From Paucibacter sp. KCTC 42545 (GTDB taxonomy: Bacteria; Pseudomonadota; Gammaproteobacteria; Burkholderiales; Burkholderiaceae_C), in contig NZ_CP013692.1 of assembly GCF_001477625.1 (NCBI RefSeq), positions 434,001 through 498,000 of the forward strand: a stretch of DNA of 64,000 nt. Reading direction: 5' to 3'. Below the pieces are notes generated by a model that saw only the letters and a list, made by a program, of their open reading frames with translations, was not told the origin of the DNA and did not search any database. The position numbers and the translations under genes were made by a program. Below, piece after piece: positions 1 to 7,854 of this stretch (its first letter is position 1; every line of letters starts with the position of its first letter).

Positions 1-16
1 GAAGGACGAGAAGGAT

Positions 17-232
17 GTGACCAAGCGCCCGCTGTCTTTTCTGCGGACGATGCAGGCAGTGGCTTGGTCATTTTTCGGCGTGCGTCGTGGCGCCGAGTAC
101 GAGAAAGATGTGGCGCGGCTCAACCCCGTGCATGTGATCATCGCTGGAGTGATTGCTGCGCTGTTGTTCGTATTGGCGCTGGTGCTGCTGGTTCAATGGG
201 TCATTGGCAGCGGCGTGGCCAGTGGCCAGTAA
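17..232 (+). CDS. DUF2970 family small membrane protein of the cytochrome oxidase cluster
   Basis: A 71-residue protein with a basic N-terminus, a soluble middle part and one strong membrane helix at about residues 38-63. This matches the DUF2970 family, found in Burkholderiales between the Cox11 assembly gene (presumably just left of the window) and the subunit III gene. The start is GTG at 17, with purine-rich AAGGA-type sequence just before it; the N-terminus is close to the window edge, so an upstream start cannot be excluded. The gene lies 60 bases upstream of ctaE on the same strand and is probably co-transcribed with it. Its biochemical role is unknown; a part in oxidase assembly or stability is inferred from position only. 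Confidence 0.8.
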   Translation: MTKRPLSFLRTMQAVAWSFFGVRRGAEYEKDVARLNPVHVIIAGVIAALLFVLALVLLVQWVIGSGVASGQ

Positions 233-292
233 GCAGGTCGTGAAATTCAAGCTTGTGAATCTGGACTGAAATCTAGTTCGAGGAGAAGAAAA

Positions 293-1177
293 ATGTCGGC
301 AGCGACTTCCACGGGCAAAGCCCCTTATTACTTCGTACCCGGGCCTTCACGGCATCCGGTGATGGCCGCCATCGGTCTGTTCTTCGTGATCCTGGGTGCA
401 GGGCAGTGGATCAATGACCATGACTGGGGCAAGTACTCGCTGGCCTTCGGCCTGCTGTGGTTCGCCGTGGTGCTGAAGCAGTGGTTTGCTGAAGCCATCG
501 CCGAAAGCGAGAGCGGCCAGTACAGCGACCGCATCGACCTGTCCTTCCGCTGGAGCATGGGCTGGTTCATCTTCTCCGAAGTGATGTTCTTCGCTGCCTT
601 CTTCGGCGCGCTGTACTGGGCCCGTGTGCACTCGGTGCCGGTGCTGGGCAGCCTGGAGAACAATCTGCTGTGGCCCGATTTCAAGGCCATCTGGCCAAGT
701 GCTGCGGCCGGCTTCACTGCCTCGCCAGCCGGTACGGTGGAACCCTTTGCCACCATGGGCCCTTGGCCGCTGCCGACCATCAACACGGCGCTGCTTTTGA
801 CCTCCGGCCTGACGCTGACAGTGGCTCACCACGCCTTGATCGCTGGCAACCGTGCCAGGACGATTGCCTTCATGTGGATGACGGTGTTGCTTGGCATCAC
901 CTTCTTGTGCGTGCAGGGCTATGAGTATCACCACGCCTACGCCGAGCTGAACCTCAAGCTCAGCTCCGGCATCTTCGGCTCCACCTTCTTCATGCTGACC
1001 GGCTTCCACGGCTTCCACGTTTTCGTGGGCATGCTGATGCTGCTGTTCATCACCCTGCGTCTGCAAAAAGGCCATTTCACTAAGGACCGCCACTTCGGCT
1101 TCGAAGGCGCGGCCTGGTACTGGCACTTTGTGGACGTGGTGTGGTTGGGCCTGTACGTGATCGTGTACTGGATGTAA
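293..1177 (+). CDS. ctaE: Cytochrome c oxidase subunit III
   Basis: Subunit III of the aa3-type cytochrome c oxidase, an integral inner-membrane protein that stabilises the catalytic core and its proton uptake. The 294-residue length and about seven hydrophobic helices fit the family. The conserved stretches around residues 80-110 (SFRWSMGWFIFSE, then FFGALYWARVH) and the C-terminal WYWHFVDVVWLGLY region are characteristic. A GAGGAGAAG ribosome binding site lies just upstream of the ATG. It follows the DUF2970 gene and is closed by a strong hairpin, so the left part of the cox cluster ends here and the SURF1/ctaAB genes downstream form a separate unit. Confidence 0.97.
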   Translation: MSAATSTGKAPYYFVPGPSRHPVMAAIGLFFVILGAGQWINDHDWGKYSLAFGLLWFAVVLKQWFAEAIAESESGQYSDRIDLSFRWSMGWFIFSEVMFFAAFFGALYWARVHSVPVLGSLENNLLWPDFKAIWPSAAAGFTASPAGTVEPFATMGPWPLPTINTALLLTSGLTLTVAHHALIAGNRARTIAFMWMTVLLGITFLCVQGYEYHHAYAELNLKLSSGIFGSTFFMLTGFHGFHVFVGMLMLLFITLRLQKGHFTKDRHFGFEGAAWYWHFVDVVWLGLYVIVYWM

Positions 1178-1197
1178 GGATTCATCCGCCGCATTCA

Positions 1198-1221
1198 AGC
1201 GCCGCGCTAGCGGCGCTTTTT
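1198..1221 (+). terminator. Rho-independent terminator after ctaE
   Basis: Perfect 8-base arms AGCGCCGC and GCGGCGCT with a GCTA loop, followed by a short T run. It sits 20 bases after the subunit III stop codon, between ctaE and the convergent twin-TM gene. Confidence 0.85.
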
Positions 1222-1264
1222 ACTTGTCAGACGGTGCCTGGGCTTCAGGCTCGTCGCTCATTGA

Positions 1265-1504
1265 TCACCGCTGCAGCGGCAGCCCCGTCGGCTCAATCCA
1301 TCCCATCAGATAGCTCAGCAAGATGAACAGGAACAAGGCCACCGACAAACCCACCCGCAGGGCCAGGGCACGTGCCATTCTGGAACTGCGCTGGCTGCTG
1401 TCGTCTTGCTGGTCTGCAGACTTACCGTTCTTGAGCATGAACAAGCCGGCTGCACCCAGTGCGCCGAGGATGCCGATGAAGGCGAGCAGGAAGACGAATT
1501 TCAT
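1265..1504 (-). CDS. Twin-transmembrane protein (DUF2909-like)
   Basis: A 79-residue protein with two membrane helices, at about residues 2-24 and 48-70, joined by a short polar, basic linker. This is the layout of the DUF2909 twin-transmembrane family encoded beside ctaE and SURF1 in Burkholderiales. It runs opposite to its neighbours, converging on ctaE and diverging from SURF1, whose start lies 66 bases away. The frame opens with ATG at 1504. Function is unknown; the conserved neighbourhood suggests a role in cytochrome oxidase biogenesis, which is inference. Confidence 0.72.
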   Translation of the reverse strand: MKFVFLLAFIGILGALGAAGLFMLKNGKSADQQDDSSQRSSRMARALALRVGLSVALFLFILLSYLMGWIEPTGLPLQR

Positions 1505-1570
1505 GGCTGCCGATTATGCGCTGGGCCACAAGCACGCGAAGGCGCAAGCCAATGTGCGAGGAGCTTCGTC

Positions 1571-2320
1571 ATGAAGCCAAGCCTGCGTCGCCTCTTGCTG
1601 GGCCTGCTGGCCGTGGCCGGCATTGGTCTGACCGCCAGCCTGGGCTTCTGGCAGCTGGATCGTGCGGCCCAGAAGCTGGCGCTGCAGCAGTCCATCAACT
1701 CGCGTGCGCTGCAAGCGCCGCTGAGCGCACAGGGCTTGAGCCGCAAACCCGAGGATGCGGCCGCCCAAGTGCACCTGCCGGTGCTGCTGCGCGGCCATTG
1801 GCTGCACGCGCAAACCGTATTTTTGGACAACCGGCCGATGGCCGGACGGGTGGGCTTTTTCATCGTCACGCCGCTGCGCTTGCAAGGGCGTAGCGAGGCC
1901 ATTCTGGTGCAACGCGGCTGGCTGCCGCGCAATGCGCTGGAGCGCAGCCAGCTGCCGCAGTTGCCAGCCGCAGAACTCAGCGAGGGCGAGGTTGAAGTGC
2001 AGGGGCGATTGGCCCTGGCACCGTCACGTGTGTATGAGTTCAGCGCGGCGCACAGCGGCGCGATCCGGCAAAATCTCGATGCGGCGGCTTATGCGCAAGA
2101 AACAAAGCAAGAGTTGCTGCCCCTGACCGTGCTGCAAACAGGGCCCAAACTCGCGGATGAGATGCCGCGTGATTGGGCGGCACCCGATCTGGGGCTGCAA
2201 AAACATTACGGTTACGCCTTTCAATGGTTTGCGCTTTCGGCGCTGCTCCTGGGTCTTTATGTCTGGTTCCAATTCATCCGTCCCGCCCGCGCACAGCGCC
2301 CATCCAGCCATGAGCAGTGA
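1571..2320 (+). CDS. SURF1 family cytochrome oxidase assembly protein
   Basis: SURF1/Shy1 proteins are inner-membrane factors that help place heme A into subunit I. The 249-residue product has the family layout: an N-terminal helix (about residues 7-25) followed by the diagnostic GFWQLDRA motif, a periplasmic domain, and a second helix near the C-terminus (HYGYAFQWFALS, about residues 212-235). The GRW-type middle motif appears as LLRGHWLHAQTVFLDNRP. The frame is open for another 55 codons upstream, but the ATG at 1571 precedes the normal membrane-anchor N-terminus and was chosen for that reason. The last 11 bases overlap the next gene, implying coupled translation. Confidence 0.93.
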   Translation: MKPSLRRLLLGLLAVAGIGLTASLGFWQLDRAAQKLALQQSINSRALQAPLSAQGLSRKPEDAAAQVHLPVLLRGHWLHAQTVFLDNRPMAGRVGFFIVTPLRLQGRSEAILVQRGWLPRNALERSQLPQLPAAELSEGEVEVQGRLALAPSRVYEFSAAHSGAIRQNLDAAAYAQETKQELLPLTVLQTGPKLADEMPRDWAAPDLGLQKHYGYAFQWFALSALLLGLYVWFQFIRPARAQRPSSHEQ

Positions 2321-2972
2321 GCCGCTCAATCTGAGTGTGCATAGCCTGCCCGATCCGAGCCAGGTCAACGCCGCGCAGCTACGCAGTGGCCGCCTGCGCA
2401 TGTTGCTGGTTCTGGCGGCCTGTGCGGCGCCTGTCATCGCGTCCTACTTCACCTTCTACGTCATCAAGCCGCAAGGCCGTGCCTATGGTGAGCTGATCGT
2501 GCCGACGGTGGATTTGCCAGCCCAGCTGAGCCTGCGCGATTTGGCCGGCCAACCGGTCAGCGTGGAAAGCCTGAAAGGCCAGTGGCTGCTGACCCTGGTG
2601 CAAAACGCCGACTGCAACAAGGTCTGCGAAGACCTGCTGTTCATGCAGCGCCAGTTGCGCGAAATGATGGGCAAGGAGCGCGACAAGGTCGACAAGCTCT
2701 TGCTGATCGCCGATGACGCCCCCCTGCGCCCCGAGCTGCAGCAGGCGCTGACCACCGGCATTCCGGTGACGATTCTGCGTGCGCCGCGGGCACAGCTCGA
2801 TGCCTTTTTGAAAGCCGGCGCCGGCCAAGGCCTCAATGACCATCTTTTCATCATCGACCCGATGGGCCGTTGGATGTGGCGCTCCCCCGTGCAGCCCGAC
2901 CCCAGCAAGGTCAAGGGCGACCTGAACCGCTTGCTCAAGGCCAATGCGGGCTGGGACAAGCCCGGCCGTTGA
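2310..2972 (+). CDS. SCO-like membrane protein with CxxxC motif between SURF1 and ctaA
   Basis: A 220-residue protein with one N-terminal membrane helix (about residues 30-52) and a thioredoxin-like periplasmic domain. The sequence DCNKVCEDL puts cysteines at 102 and 106, spaced like the CxxxC copper site of SCO1. The surrounding pattern (SLKGQWLLTLVQNADC before it, a hydrophobic strand and acidic loop after it) is also SCO-like. No histidine in a context clearly equivalent to the SCO copper-binding one was identified. Its place between SURF1 and ctaA suggests copper delivery or thiol chemistry during oxidase assembly. Start: the ATG at 2310 overlaps the SURF1 end by 11 bases; the 51 upstream codons in frame lie inside SURF1 and look non-coding. 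Function is inferred. Confidence 0.82.
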   Translation: MSSEPLNLSVHSLPDPSQVNAAQLRSGRLRMLLVLAACAAPVIASYFTFYVIKPQGRAYGELIVPTVDLPAQLSLRDLAGQPVSVESLKGQWLLTLVQNADCNKVCEDLLFMQRQLREMMGKERDKVDKLLLIADDAPLRPELQQALTTGIPVTILRAPRAQLDAFLKAGAGQGLNDHLFIIDPMGRWMWRSPVQPDPSKVKGDLNRLLKANAGWDKPGR

Positions 2973-2979
2973 TGCGCGT

Positions 2980-4104
2980 ATGAATCACGACGACTGGATT
3001 GCCTTGGCCCAGCTGGCCGCCCTGGGTGCTGCCCTGGCGGCCGGCCCACTGCTGTGGCTGCGTCTGCGCTCGACGGCGGCGACGCCGACGGCACGCTTGC
3101 GCGCCTTGACGGTGCTGACGCTGTTTCTGACCTTTGATCTGATCATTTTTGGCGCCTTCACCCGCCTGACCGACTCCGGCCTGGGCTGCCCCGATTGGCC
3201 AGGCTGTTATGGCCAAGGCAGCCCGATTGGCGCGCATGCCGATATCGCCGCCGCCCAGGCCGCCATGCCCACCGGCCCAGTCACCCACGGCAAAGCCTGG
3301 GTGGAGATGATTCACCGTTACCTGGCCAGCGCGGTTGGTGTGCTGATTCTGGTGCTGTGCGTGTCGAGTTGGCGGCTGGCGCGGAAAACGCAGGCAGCGG
3401 CTAAGCTGGTCTCGCCTTGGTGGAGCACGCTGACGCTGTTCTGGGTCTGCATGCAGGGCGCATTCGGTGCGCTGACGGTGACGATGAAGCTGTTTCCCGC
3501 CATCGTCACCCTGCATTTATTGGGTGGCATGGGCTTGTTGATGCTCTTGGCTTGGCAGGCTCAGGCCTATGAGCCCAAGCCCTTGCCGTTGAGCCCCGGC
3601 CTGCGCCGCGCGGCTTGGGGCTTGCTCGTCTTGTTGATTGTGCAAGTGGCGCTGGGTGCTTGGGTGAGCACCAATTACGCGGTGCTGGCCTGTTCGGAGT
3701 TCCCCAGCTGCCAAGCGGGCCAGTGGTGGCCGGCGATGGACTTCACGCATGGTTTTACGATCTGGCGTGAGTTGGGCGTGGGCGCCGATGGTGGCTGGCT
3801 GCCGTTTGAGGCGCTGACCGCCATTCACATGACGCACCGCCTGGGCGCCTTGCTGGTTTTCACGCTGCTGTTACTGTTCGCCTGGGCCTTGTGGCGTGCG
3901 CCGCAGCCGAGCGGCCGCTTGTGGGCGCAGCGATTGCTGTGGGCAGCGGCTTGGCAGTTCGTCAGCGGCTTGTCGAATGTGGTGTTGGACTGGCCCATCG
4001 TCGCCGCGCTTGCGCACACCGCGGGTGCTGCCATGCTGCTAATGATCATGAGTTTTTTATTGGCCCAAATCTGCCAAGGCCGGGCCGCATTGCCGGCCGC
4101 TTGA
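2980..4104 (+). CDS. ctaA: Heme A synthase (CtaA/COX15)
   Basis: Oxidises the C8 methyl of heme O to a formyl group, giving heme A for the aa3 oxidase. The 374-residue membrane protein has about eight helices in two similar halves, as expected. Family hallmarks are TRLTDSGLGCPDWPGC (residues 61-76, with Cys70 and Cys76), the EMIHR histidine segment near residue 112, and the second-half cysteine pair in ACSEFPSC followed by IHMTHRLGA. The ATG at 2980 lies 7 bases after the preceding stop; 12 further codons are open upstream, but they overlap the previous gene and are less likely. ctaB follows 43 bases later. Confidence 0.95.
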   Translation: MNHDDWIALAQLAALGAALAAGPLLWLRLRSTAATPTARLRALTVLTLFLTFDLIIFGAFTRLTDSGLGCPDWPGCYGQGSPIGAHADIAAAQAAMPTGPVTHGKAWVEMIHRYLASAVGVLILVLCVSSWRLARKTQAAAKLVSPWWSTLTLFWVCMQGAFGALTVTMKLFPAIVTLHLLGGMGLLMLLAWQAQAYEPKPLPLSPGLRRAAWGLLVLLIVQVALGAWVSTNYAVLACSEFPSCQAGQWWPAMDFTHGFTIWRELGVGADGGWLPFEALTAIHMTHRLGALLVFTLLLLFAWALWRAPQPSGRLWAQRLLWAAAWQFVSGLSNVVLDWPIVAALAHTAGAAMLLMIMSFLLAQICQGRAALPAA

Positions 4105-4147
4105 AGTGCACTGTCGCTGTCCTTGTCGTTGTCGTTTTTAGAGTCCT

Positions 4148-5071
4148 ATGTCATCCAATCCTTCCGTCCCGGCCGCGTCCCCGGCCCCCAGCTCGCGCTG
4201 GCAGCAGTATTACCAGCTGACCAAGCCGCGCGTGGTGCAGCTGATCGTGTTCTGCGCGGTCATTGGCATGGCGCTGGCGATTCCGGGTTTGCCGGCGGGC
4301 GCACAGTGGGGCGCCATCCTGGCCGCCACGGTGGGCATCTGGCTGGTGGCTGGAGCAGCAGCGGCCTTCAATTGCCTGATCGAGCAGCAAATCGACGCCA
4401 AGATGAAGCGCACCGCTTGGCGGGCTACCGCCAAGGGCCAGCTCAGCCGCGCACAAACGCTGAGCTTCTCGGCCGTGCTGTGCGGCCTGGGCATGGCGAT
4501 TCTGTGGTTCTGGGTCAACCCCTTGACCATGTGGCTGACCTTCGCCACCTTCATTGGCTACGCCGTCATCTACACCGTGGTGCTCAAGCCCATGACGCCG
4601 CAGAACATCGTCATCGGTGGCGCCTCCGGCGCCATGCCTCCAGTCTTGGGCTGGGCCGCGCTGCGCGGTGAGGTGGGGCCTGAGGCCATGCTGCTGTGCC
4701 TGATCATCTTCCTGTGGACGCCGCCACATTTTTGGGCGCTCGCTTTGTATCGCACCGAGGAATATCGCAAGGCCGGCCTGCCCATGCTGCCGGTGACGCA
4801 TGGCTCCGAGTACACGCGTTTGCAGATCTTTCTCTATACCTGGATCTTGCTGGCCGCCACCTTGCTCCCCTTCTTGACCGGCATGAGTGGCTGGATTTAT
4901 CTGGTCAGCGCGCTGGCGCTGGGCCTAGGCTTTTGTACCTATGCCTGGCAACTCTGGCGTCAGTATTCCGATGAGTTGGCGCGCGCCACTTTCCGGTTCT
5001 CCATCCTGCATTTGTCCCTGCTGTTTGCGGCCCTGCTGGTGGACCATTACCTCTTGCCCTGGACGCGTTGA
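4148..5071 (+). CDS. ctaB: Protoheme IX farnesyltransferase (heme O synthase)
   Basis: A UbiA-superfamily prenyltransferase that adds a farnesyl group to protoheme to give heme O, the substrate of the upstream CtaA. The 307-residue product has about nine membrane helices. The Asp-rich polyprenyl-binding region appears as [15 protein letters not shown] near residues 75-89. The second conserved loop appears as [20 protein letters not shown], followed by LPMLPVTHG. The N-terminal [12 protein letters not shown] motif is typical. The stop codon is directly followed by the ATG of the SCO1 gene, so the two are very probably co-translated. Confidence 0.96.
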   Translation: MSSNPSVPAASPAPSSRWQQYYQLTKPRVVQLIVFCAVIGMALAIPGLPAGAQWGAILAATVGIWLVAGAAAAFNCLIEQQIDAKMKRTAWRATAKGQLSRAQTLSFSAVLCGLGMAILWFWVNPLTMWLTFATFIGYAVIYTVVLKPMTPQNIVIGGASGAMPPVLGWAALRGEVGPEAMLLCLIIFLWTPPHFWALALYRTEEYRKAGLPMLPVTHGSEYTRLQIFLYTWILLAATLLPFLTGMSGWIYLVSALALGLGFCTYAWQLWRQYSDELARATFRFSILHLSLLFAALLVDHYLLPWTR

Positions 5072-5701
5072 ATGATGATGACGAAGAGACGATCGATTGG
5101 CTGGGCTGCGGCCCTCGTGTTGGGCTTGAGCCTAGGTTTGGCGGGCTGTGATCAGCTCGGGTTTGGCGGCTCCGCGAAGCCGGCGTTCAAGGGGGTGGAT
5201 CTGACGGGCGCGGAGTACGCGCGCAGCATCAGTCTGAGCGACCAAGACGGCCGCAGCCGCTCCCTGGCCGAGTTCAAGGGCAAGGTGGTGGTGGTCTTCT
5301 TCGGCTACACCCAATGCCCAGATGTTTGCCCCACCACGCTGGCCGAATTGGCGGAAGTCAAACGCATGCTGGGCCAGGATGGCGAAAAAGTGCAGGGCAT
5401 CTTCGTCACCGTGGATCCCGAGCGCGACACCGCGCCGCTGCTCAAGGCCTATCTGAATAGCTTTGACCCGACATTTGTGGCTCTGCGCGGTAGCGAAGAG
5501 CAAACCAAGGCCGTGGCCAAGGAATTCAAGGTCTTCTACGCCAAGGTGCCCGGCAAGACGCCAGAGAGCTACACCATGGACCACACGGCGGCCAGCTTCA
5601 TCTTTGACCCCCAGGGCCGCGTGCGGGTGTTCTCCCGCTACGGCTCGGGCGCGCAGGCCTTGGCCGATGACATCAAGCTCTTGCTGGCCGAGCGCCCGTA
5701 A
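5072..5701 (+). CDS. SCO1/SenC copper chaperone lipoprotein
   Basis: SCO1-type copper-binding thioredoxin-fold lipoprotein that delivers copper to the CuA site of cytochrome oxidase. The N-terminus has a lipoprotein signal with lipobox LAGC (Cys26). The mature domain carries GYTQCPDVCPTTL (Cys82 and Cys86) and the downstream copper-ligand histidine in MDHTA (His171), the complete SCO metal site. The length of 209 residues is normal. Translation starts at ATG 5072, right after the ctaB stop; two more ATG codons follow in frame and could be used instead. A bidirectional terminator follows. Confidence 0.94.
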   Translation: MMMTKRRSIGWAAALVLGLSLGLAGCDQLGFGGSAKPAFKGVDLTGAEYARSISLSDQDGRSRSLAEFKGKVVVVFFGYTQCPDVCPTTLAELAEVKRMLGQDGEKVQGIFVTVDPERDTAPLLKAYLNSFDPTFVALRGSEEQTKAVAKEFKVFYAKVPGKTPESYTMDHTAASFIFDPQGRVRVFSRYGSGAQALADDIKLLLAERP

Positions 5702-5740
5702 GTCGAACTGTGTCGCCCTGAGTTGAGCCAGGGCCAGACG

Positions 5741-5775
5741 AAAAAAAGCCCCGGCGAATCCGCAGGGGCTTTTTT
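5741..5775. terminator. Bidirectional Rho-independent terminator between the SCO1 gene and rpoH
   Basis: A run of A's, then AGCCCC paired with GGGGCT around a 12-base loop, then a run of T's. The A and T runs extend the stem and serve as T-tract in either direction. It lies between two convergent genes and can end both transcripts. Confidence 0.88.
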
Positions 5776-5807
5776 GTGTGAGCCTCGTGAGGCCCGGCCT
5801 AGCCGAC

Positions 5808-6734
5808 TCAGGCCGGCGTGAGGGTCTTGCGCATCTTCTTCATCGCGGCAACCTCGATCTGGCGAATCCGCTCGGCGCTGACGCCGTACTCGGCGGCCAG
5901 TTCATGCAGGGTCATGCCGCCGGTGGAGTCGTCGTTGACCTTGAGCCAGCGCTCTTCCACGATGCGGCGGCTGCGCTCGTCCAGGGCCTCCAGGGCGCGG
6001 TTGATGCCGTCGCTGGCGAGCGAGTCGCGCGCCTGTGCTTCGAGGACGCGGGTCGGTTCTTGCGTCTCATCGGCCAGATAGGCGATGGGGGCGTAGGCTT
6101 CACCGTCGTCGTCGGTCAGCGGCTCCAGGGCCACGTCACCGCCGGACATGCGGGTTTCCATCTCCAGCACTTCTTCGCGCTTGACGTTCAATTCCTTGGC
6201 CACATGATCCAACTGCGCCTCGGTCAGGCTCATGCGGTGGGTCAGGTCGTCGCTTTGCTCTTCCTTCATGCTGTGCTTCATCGAGCGCAGATTGAAGAAA
6301 AGCTTGCGCTGTGCCTTGGTCGTGGCGACCTTGACCATGCGCCAGTTGCGCAGCACGTATTCGTGAATCTCAGCCTTGATCCAGTGCATGGCGTAGCTGA
6401 CCAAGCGCACGCCCTGATCCGGGTCGTAGCGCTTGACGGCCTTCATCAGGCCGACATTGCCTTCTTGAATCAGATCGCCTTGCGGCAGGCCGTAGCCCAT
6501 GTACTGGCGCGAAATGGACACCACCAAGCGCAGATGCGAGAGCACCAAGCGGCCGGCGGCCTCAAGATCACCGCTATCGCGCAGGCGACGAGCGGCCGAG
6601 CTTTCCTCTTCCGGGGTCAGCAGGGGCAGGCGGTTCACGGCGGAAATGTAGGCGTCCAGATTGCCGAGCGACGGTACCAGTGACCAGGGGTCACGGACGG
6701 TCAGTGCAGCAGCAGGGGTCAACATTGTCATCAT
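5808..6734 (-). CDS. rpoH: RNA polymerase sigma-32 (heat shock sigma factor)
   Basis: Directs transcription of heat-shock genes. The 308-residue product contains sigma region 2 (RLVVSISRQYMGYGLPQGD, then QEGNVGLMKAVKRYDP) and the RpoH box QRKLFFNLR at residues 142-150, which separates sigma-32 from other sigma-70 paralogs. A region 4.2 helix-turn-helix follows near the end (LHELAAEYGVSAERIRQIE). Start codons ATG at 6734, 6731 and 6725 are all in frame; GAAGGA lies 5 bases before the first and 8 before the second, so the second is equally likely. Upstream sits a near-consensus sigma-70 promoter covered by a CIRCE-like HrcA operator. Confidence 0.97.
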   Translation of the reverse strand: MMTMLTPAAALTVRDPWSLVPSLGNLDAYISAVNRLPLLTPEEESSAARRLRDSGDLEAAGRLVLSHLRLVVSISRQYMGYGLPQGDLIQEGNVGLMKAVKRYDPDQGVRLVSYAMHWIKAEIHEYVLRNWRMVKVATTKAQRKLFFNLRSMKHSMKEEQSDDLTHRMSLTEAQLDHVAKELNVKREEVLEMETRMSGGDVALEPLTDDDGEAYAPIAYLADETQEPTRVLEAQARDSLASDGINRALEALDERSRRIVEERWLKVNDDSTGGMTLHELAAEYGVSAERIRQIEVAAMKKMRKTLTPA

Positions 6735-6776
6735 TACGTCCTTCGCATTACGAACTTGAGTGGTTCGATGAATTCC

Positions 6777-6806
6777 ATATTAGCACTCTACGAAAGAGAG
6801 TGCCAA
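6777..6806 (-). promoter_or_regulatory. Sigma-70 type promoter of rpoH
   Basis: Read on the minus strand: -35 TTGGCA (6801-6806), an 18-base spacer, and -10 TAATAT (6777-6782). Both boxes are close to consensus, and the -10 lies 42 bases before the rpoH start codon. The CIRCE-like repeat covers both boxes. Confidence 0.7.
6780..6806 (-). promoter_or_regulatory. CIRCE-like HrcA operator over the rpoH promoter
   Basis: On the plus strand TTAGCACTC, nine bases, then GAGTGCCAA. The CIRCE consensus is TTAGCACTC-N9-GAGTGCTAA, so the spacing is exact and 17 of 18 arm positions match. CIRCE is the binding site of the HrcA heat-shock repressor. Here it overlaps the rpoH promoter, so HrcA probably represses the sigma-32 gene in this organism. 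The site itself is seen; the regulation is inferred, and hrcA is not in this window. Confidence 0.8.
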
Positions 6807-6929
6807 TGGTAAGGGCGTGGGCGATTTGTGTATGAATTGTGCGCAGGGCAGGGCGATTCTCGGGCTCGGCGGACGGGTGGGCCAACTGGGCCCGACCCCC
6901 GTAGCAAGCGGGATTCGCCAGCCGCGGCT

Positions 6930-7439
6930 TTAGTCGATCAGCCCGAAATCGGGGCTGGCCACCATGGCATCAATGTCCAGCAGGATCAGCATGCGCTCGC
7001 CGATCTTGCCCAGACCGGTGATGAAGCGGGCGTCCAGCGCCGCGGCCACCTCGGGGCGGGGCTTGATCTGATCAGCCGTCAGTTCCAGCACATCGGACAC
7101 CGAATCCACCACGATGCCGACGATGCGCTGGCAAACGTTGAGGACGATGGTGACGGTGAAGCTGGTGTACTCGGCGCTTTGGCCCAGGCGCATGCGCAAA
7201 TCGACGATGGGGACGATCACACCGCGCAGATTGGTCACGCCCTTGATGAATTGGGGCGCATTGGCGACGCGGGTCGGGGCTTCGTAGGAACGGATCTCCT
7301 GCACGCGCAGGATGTCCATGCCGTATTCCTCTTCGCCAACGCGAAAGGTCAGGAACTGCTTGCTATCGGCCCGGGCTTGCCCTGTGGTTTGCAGAGCTTG
7401 GGAGCCGGATTGGGGGACCAGATCGGTGGAGGCGCTCAT
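6930..7439 (-). CDS. cheW: Chemotaxis coupling protein CheW
   Basis: CheW is the cytoplasmic adaptor that links chemoreceptors to the CheA kinase. The 169-residue product is a single CheW domain after a roughly 25-residue polar tail. Typical segments are [19 protein letters not shown], the conserved [13 protein letters not shown] turn (about residues 72-84), and the C-terminal [10 protein letters not shown]. The gene stands alone on the minus strand, about 195 bases downstream of the rpoH start region, with no other chemotaxis gene in the window; the remaining che genes must lie elsewhere. Start ATG 7439. Confidence 0.95.
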   Translation of the reverse strand: MSASTDLVPQSGSQALQTTGQARADSKQFLTFRVGEEEYGMDILRVQEIRSYEAPTRVANAPQFIKGVTNLRGVIVPIVDLRMRLGQSAEYTSFTVTIVLNVCQRIVGIVVDSVSDVLELTADQIKPRPEVAAALDARFITGLGKIGERMLILLDIDAMVASPDFGLID

Positions 7440-7854
7440 GTAGGGTGTCGAGGTCTGAGTCAGGTAAATCGGACGGGTTGATTCGTTTGCTGAATCAACC
7501 GCTGCTATTTTCGCAAATCTTGTCCTTGCGCATCCTGCGATCTAGCCCGGAAAAGTTCGGTGTTCGCGCGGGCAGGTATCAGCGAGATGCACAAAGAGGT
7601 GAGCGGGCACTTTTTTCGCCTCCCAAAGGGCTATTCTTTCGTAGGCCCTTAGCCAGTCCGCCCGGCAATGTTCGCACAGGATGCGTAGGCTGTCTGGCCT
7701 GGCTTGATCATTGACAAGCGCAAAAGCCTCGCTTGGTGCGCTTGTTTGCACTTTAGATGTTGGGCGCTCGCGTCAGCCTCAATTCGGCGCATATTGCTGG
7801 TGCGCACAAACCCTGCTGGCGTGTATGCCTCAGACTCCTTAAAGGAATATCCCT
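7440..7854. other. 415-base spacer between cheW and the lipocalin gene
   Basis: The only coding candidate is the small minus-strand frame at 7542-7751, listed separately. The rest must hold the cheW promoter (left) and the lipocalin promoter (right). No convincing terminator, RNA gene or repeat was seen. Confidence 0.5.
7542..7751 (-). CDS. Possible small CxxC protein, unknown
   Basis: A 69-codon frame with a GTG start at 7751 inside an otherwise empty spacer. The translation has a compact, protein-like centre: ILCEHCRADW (a CxxC pair) followed by an amphipathic helix, then a third cysteine later (DTCPRE). No ribosome binding site precedes the GTG, and no family is recognised. It could be a small zinc-binding protein or chance. 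It is listed only because it fills part of the gap and does not lie opposite a known gene. Confidence 0.25.
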   Translation of the reverse strand: MQTSAPSEAFALVNDQARPDSLRILCEHCRADWLRAYERIALWEAKKVPAHLFVHLADTCPREHRTFPG

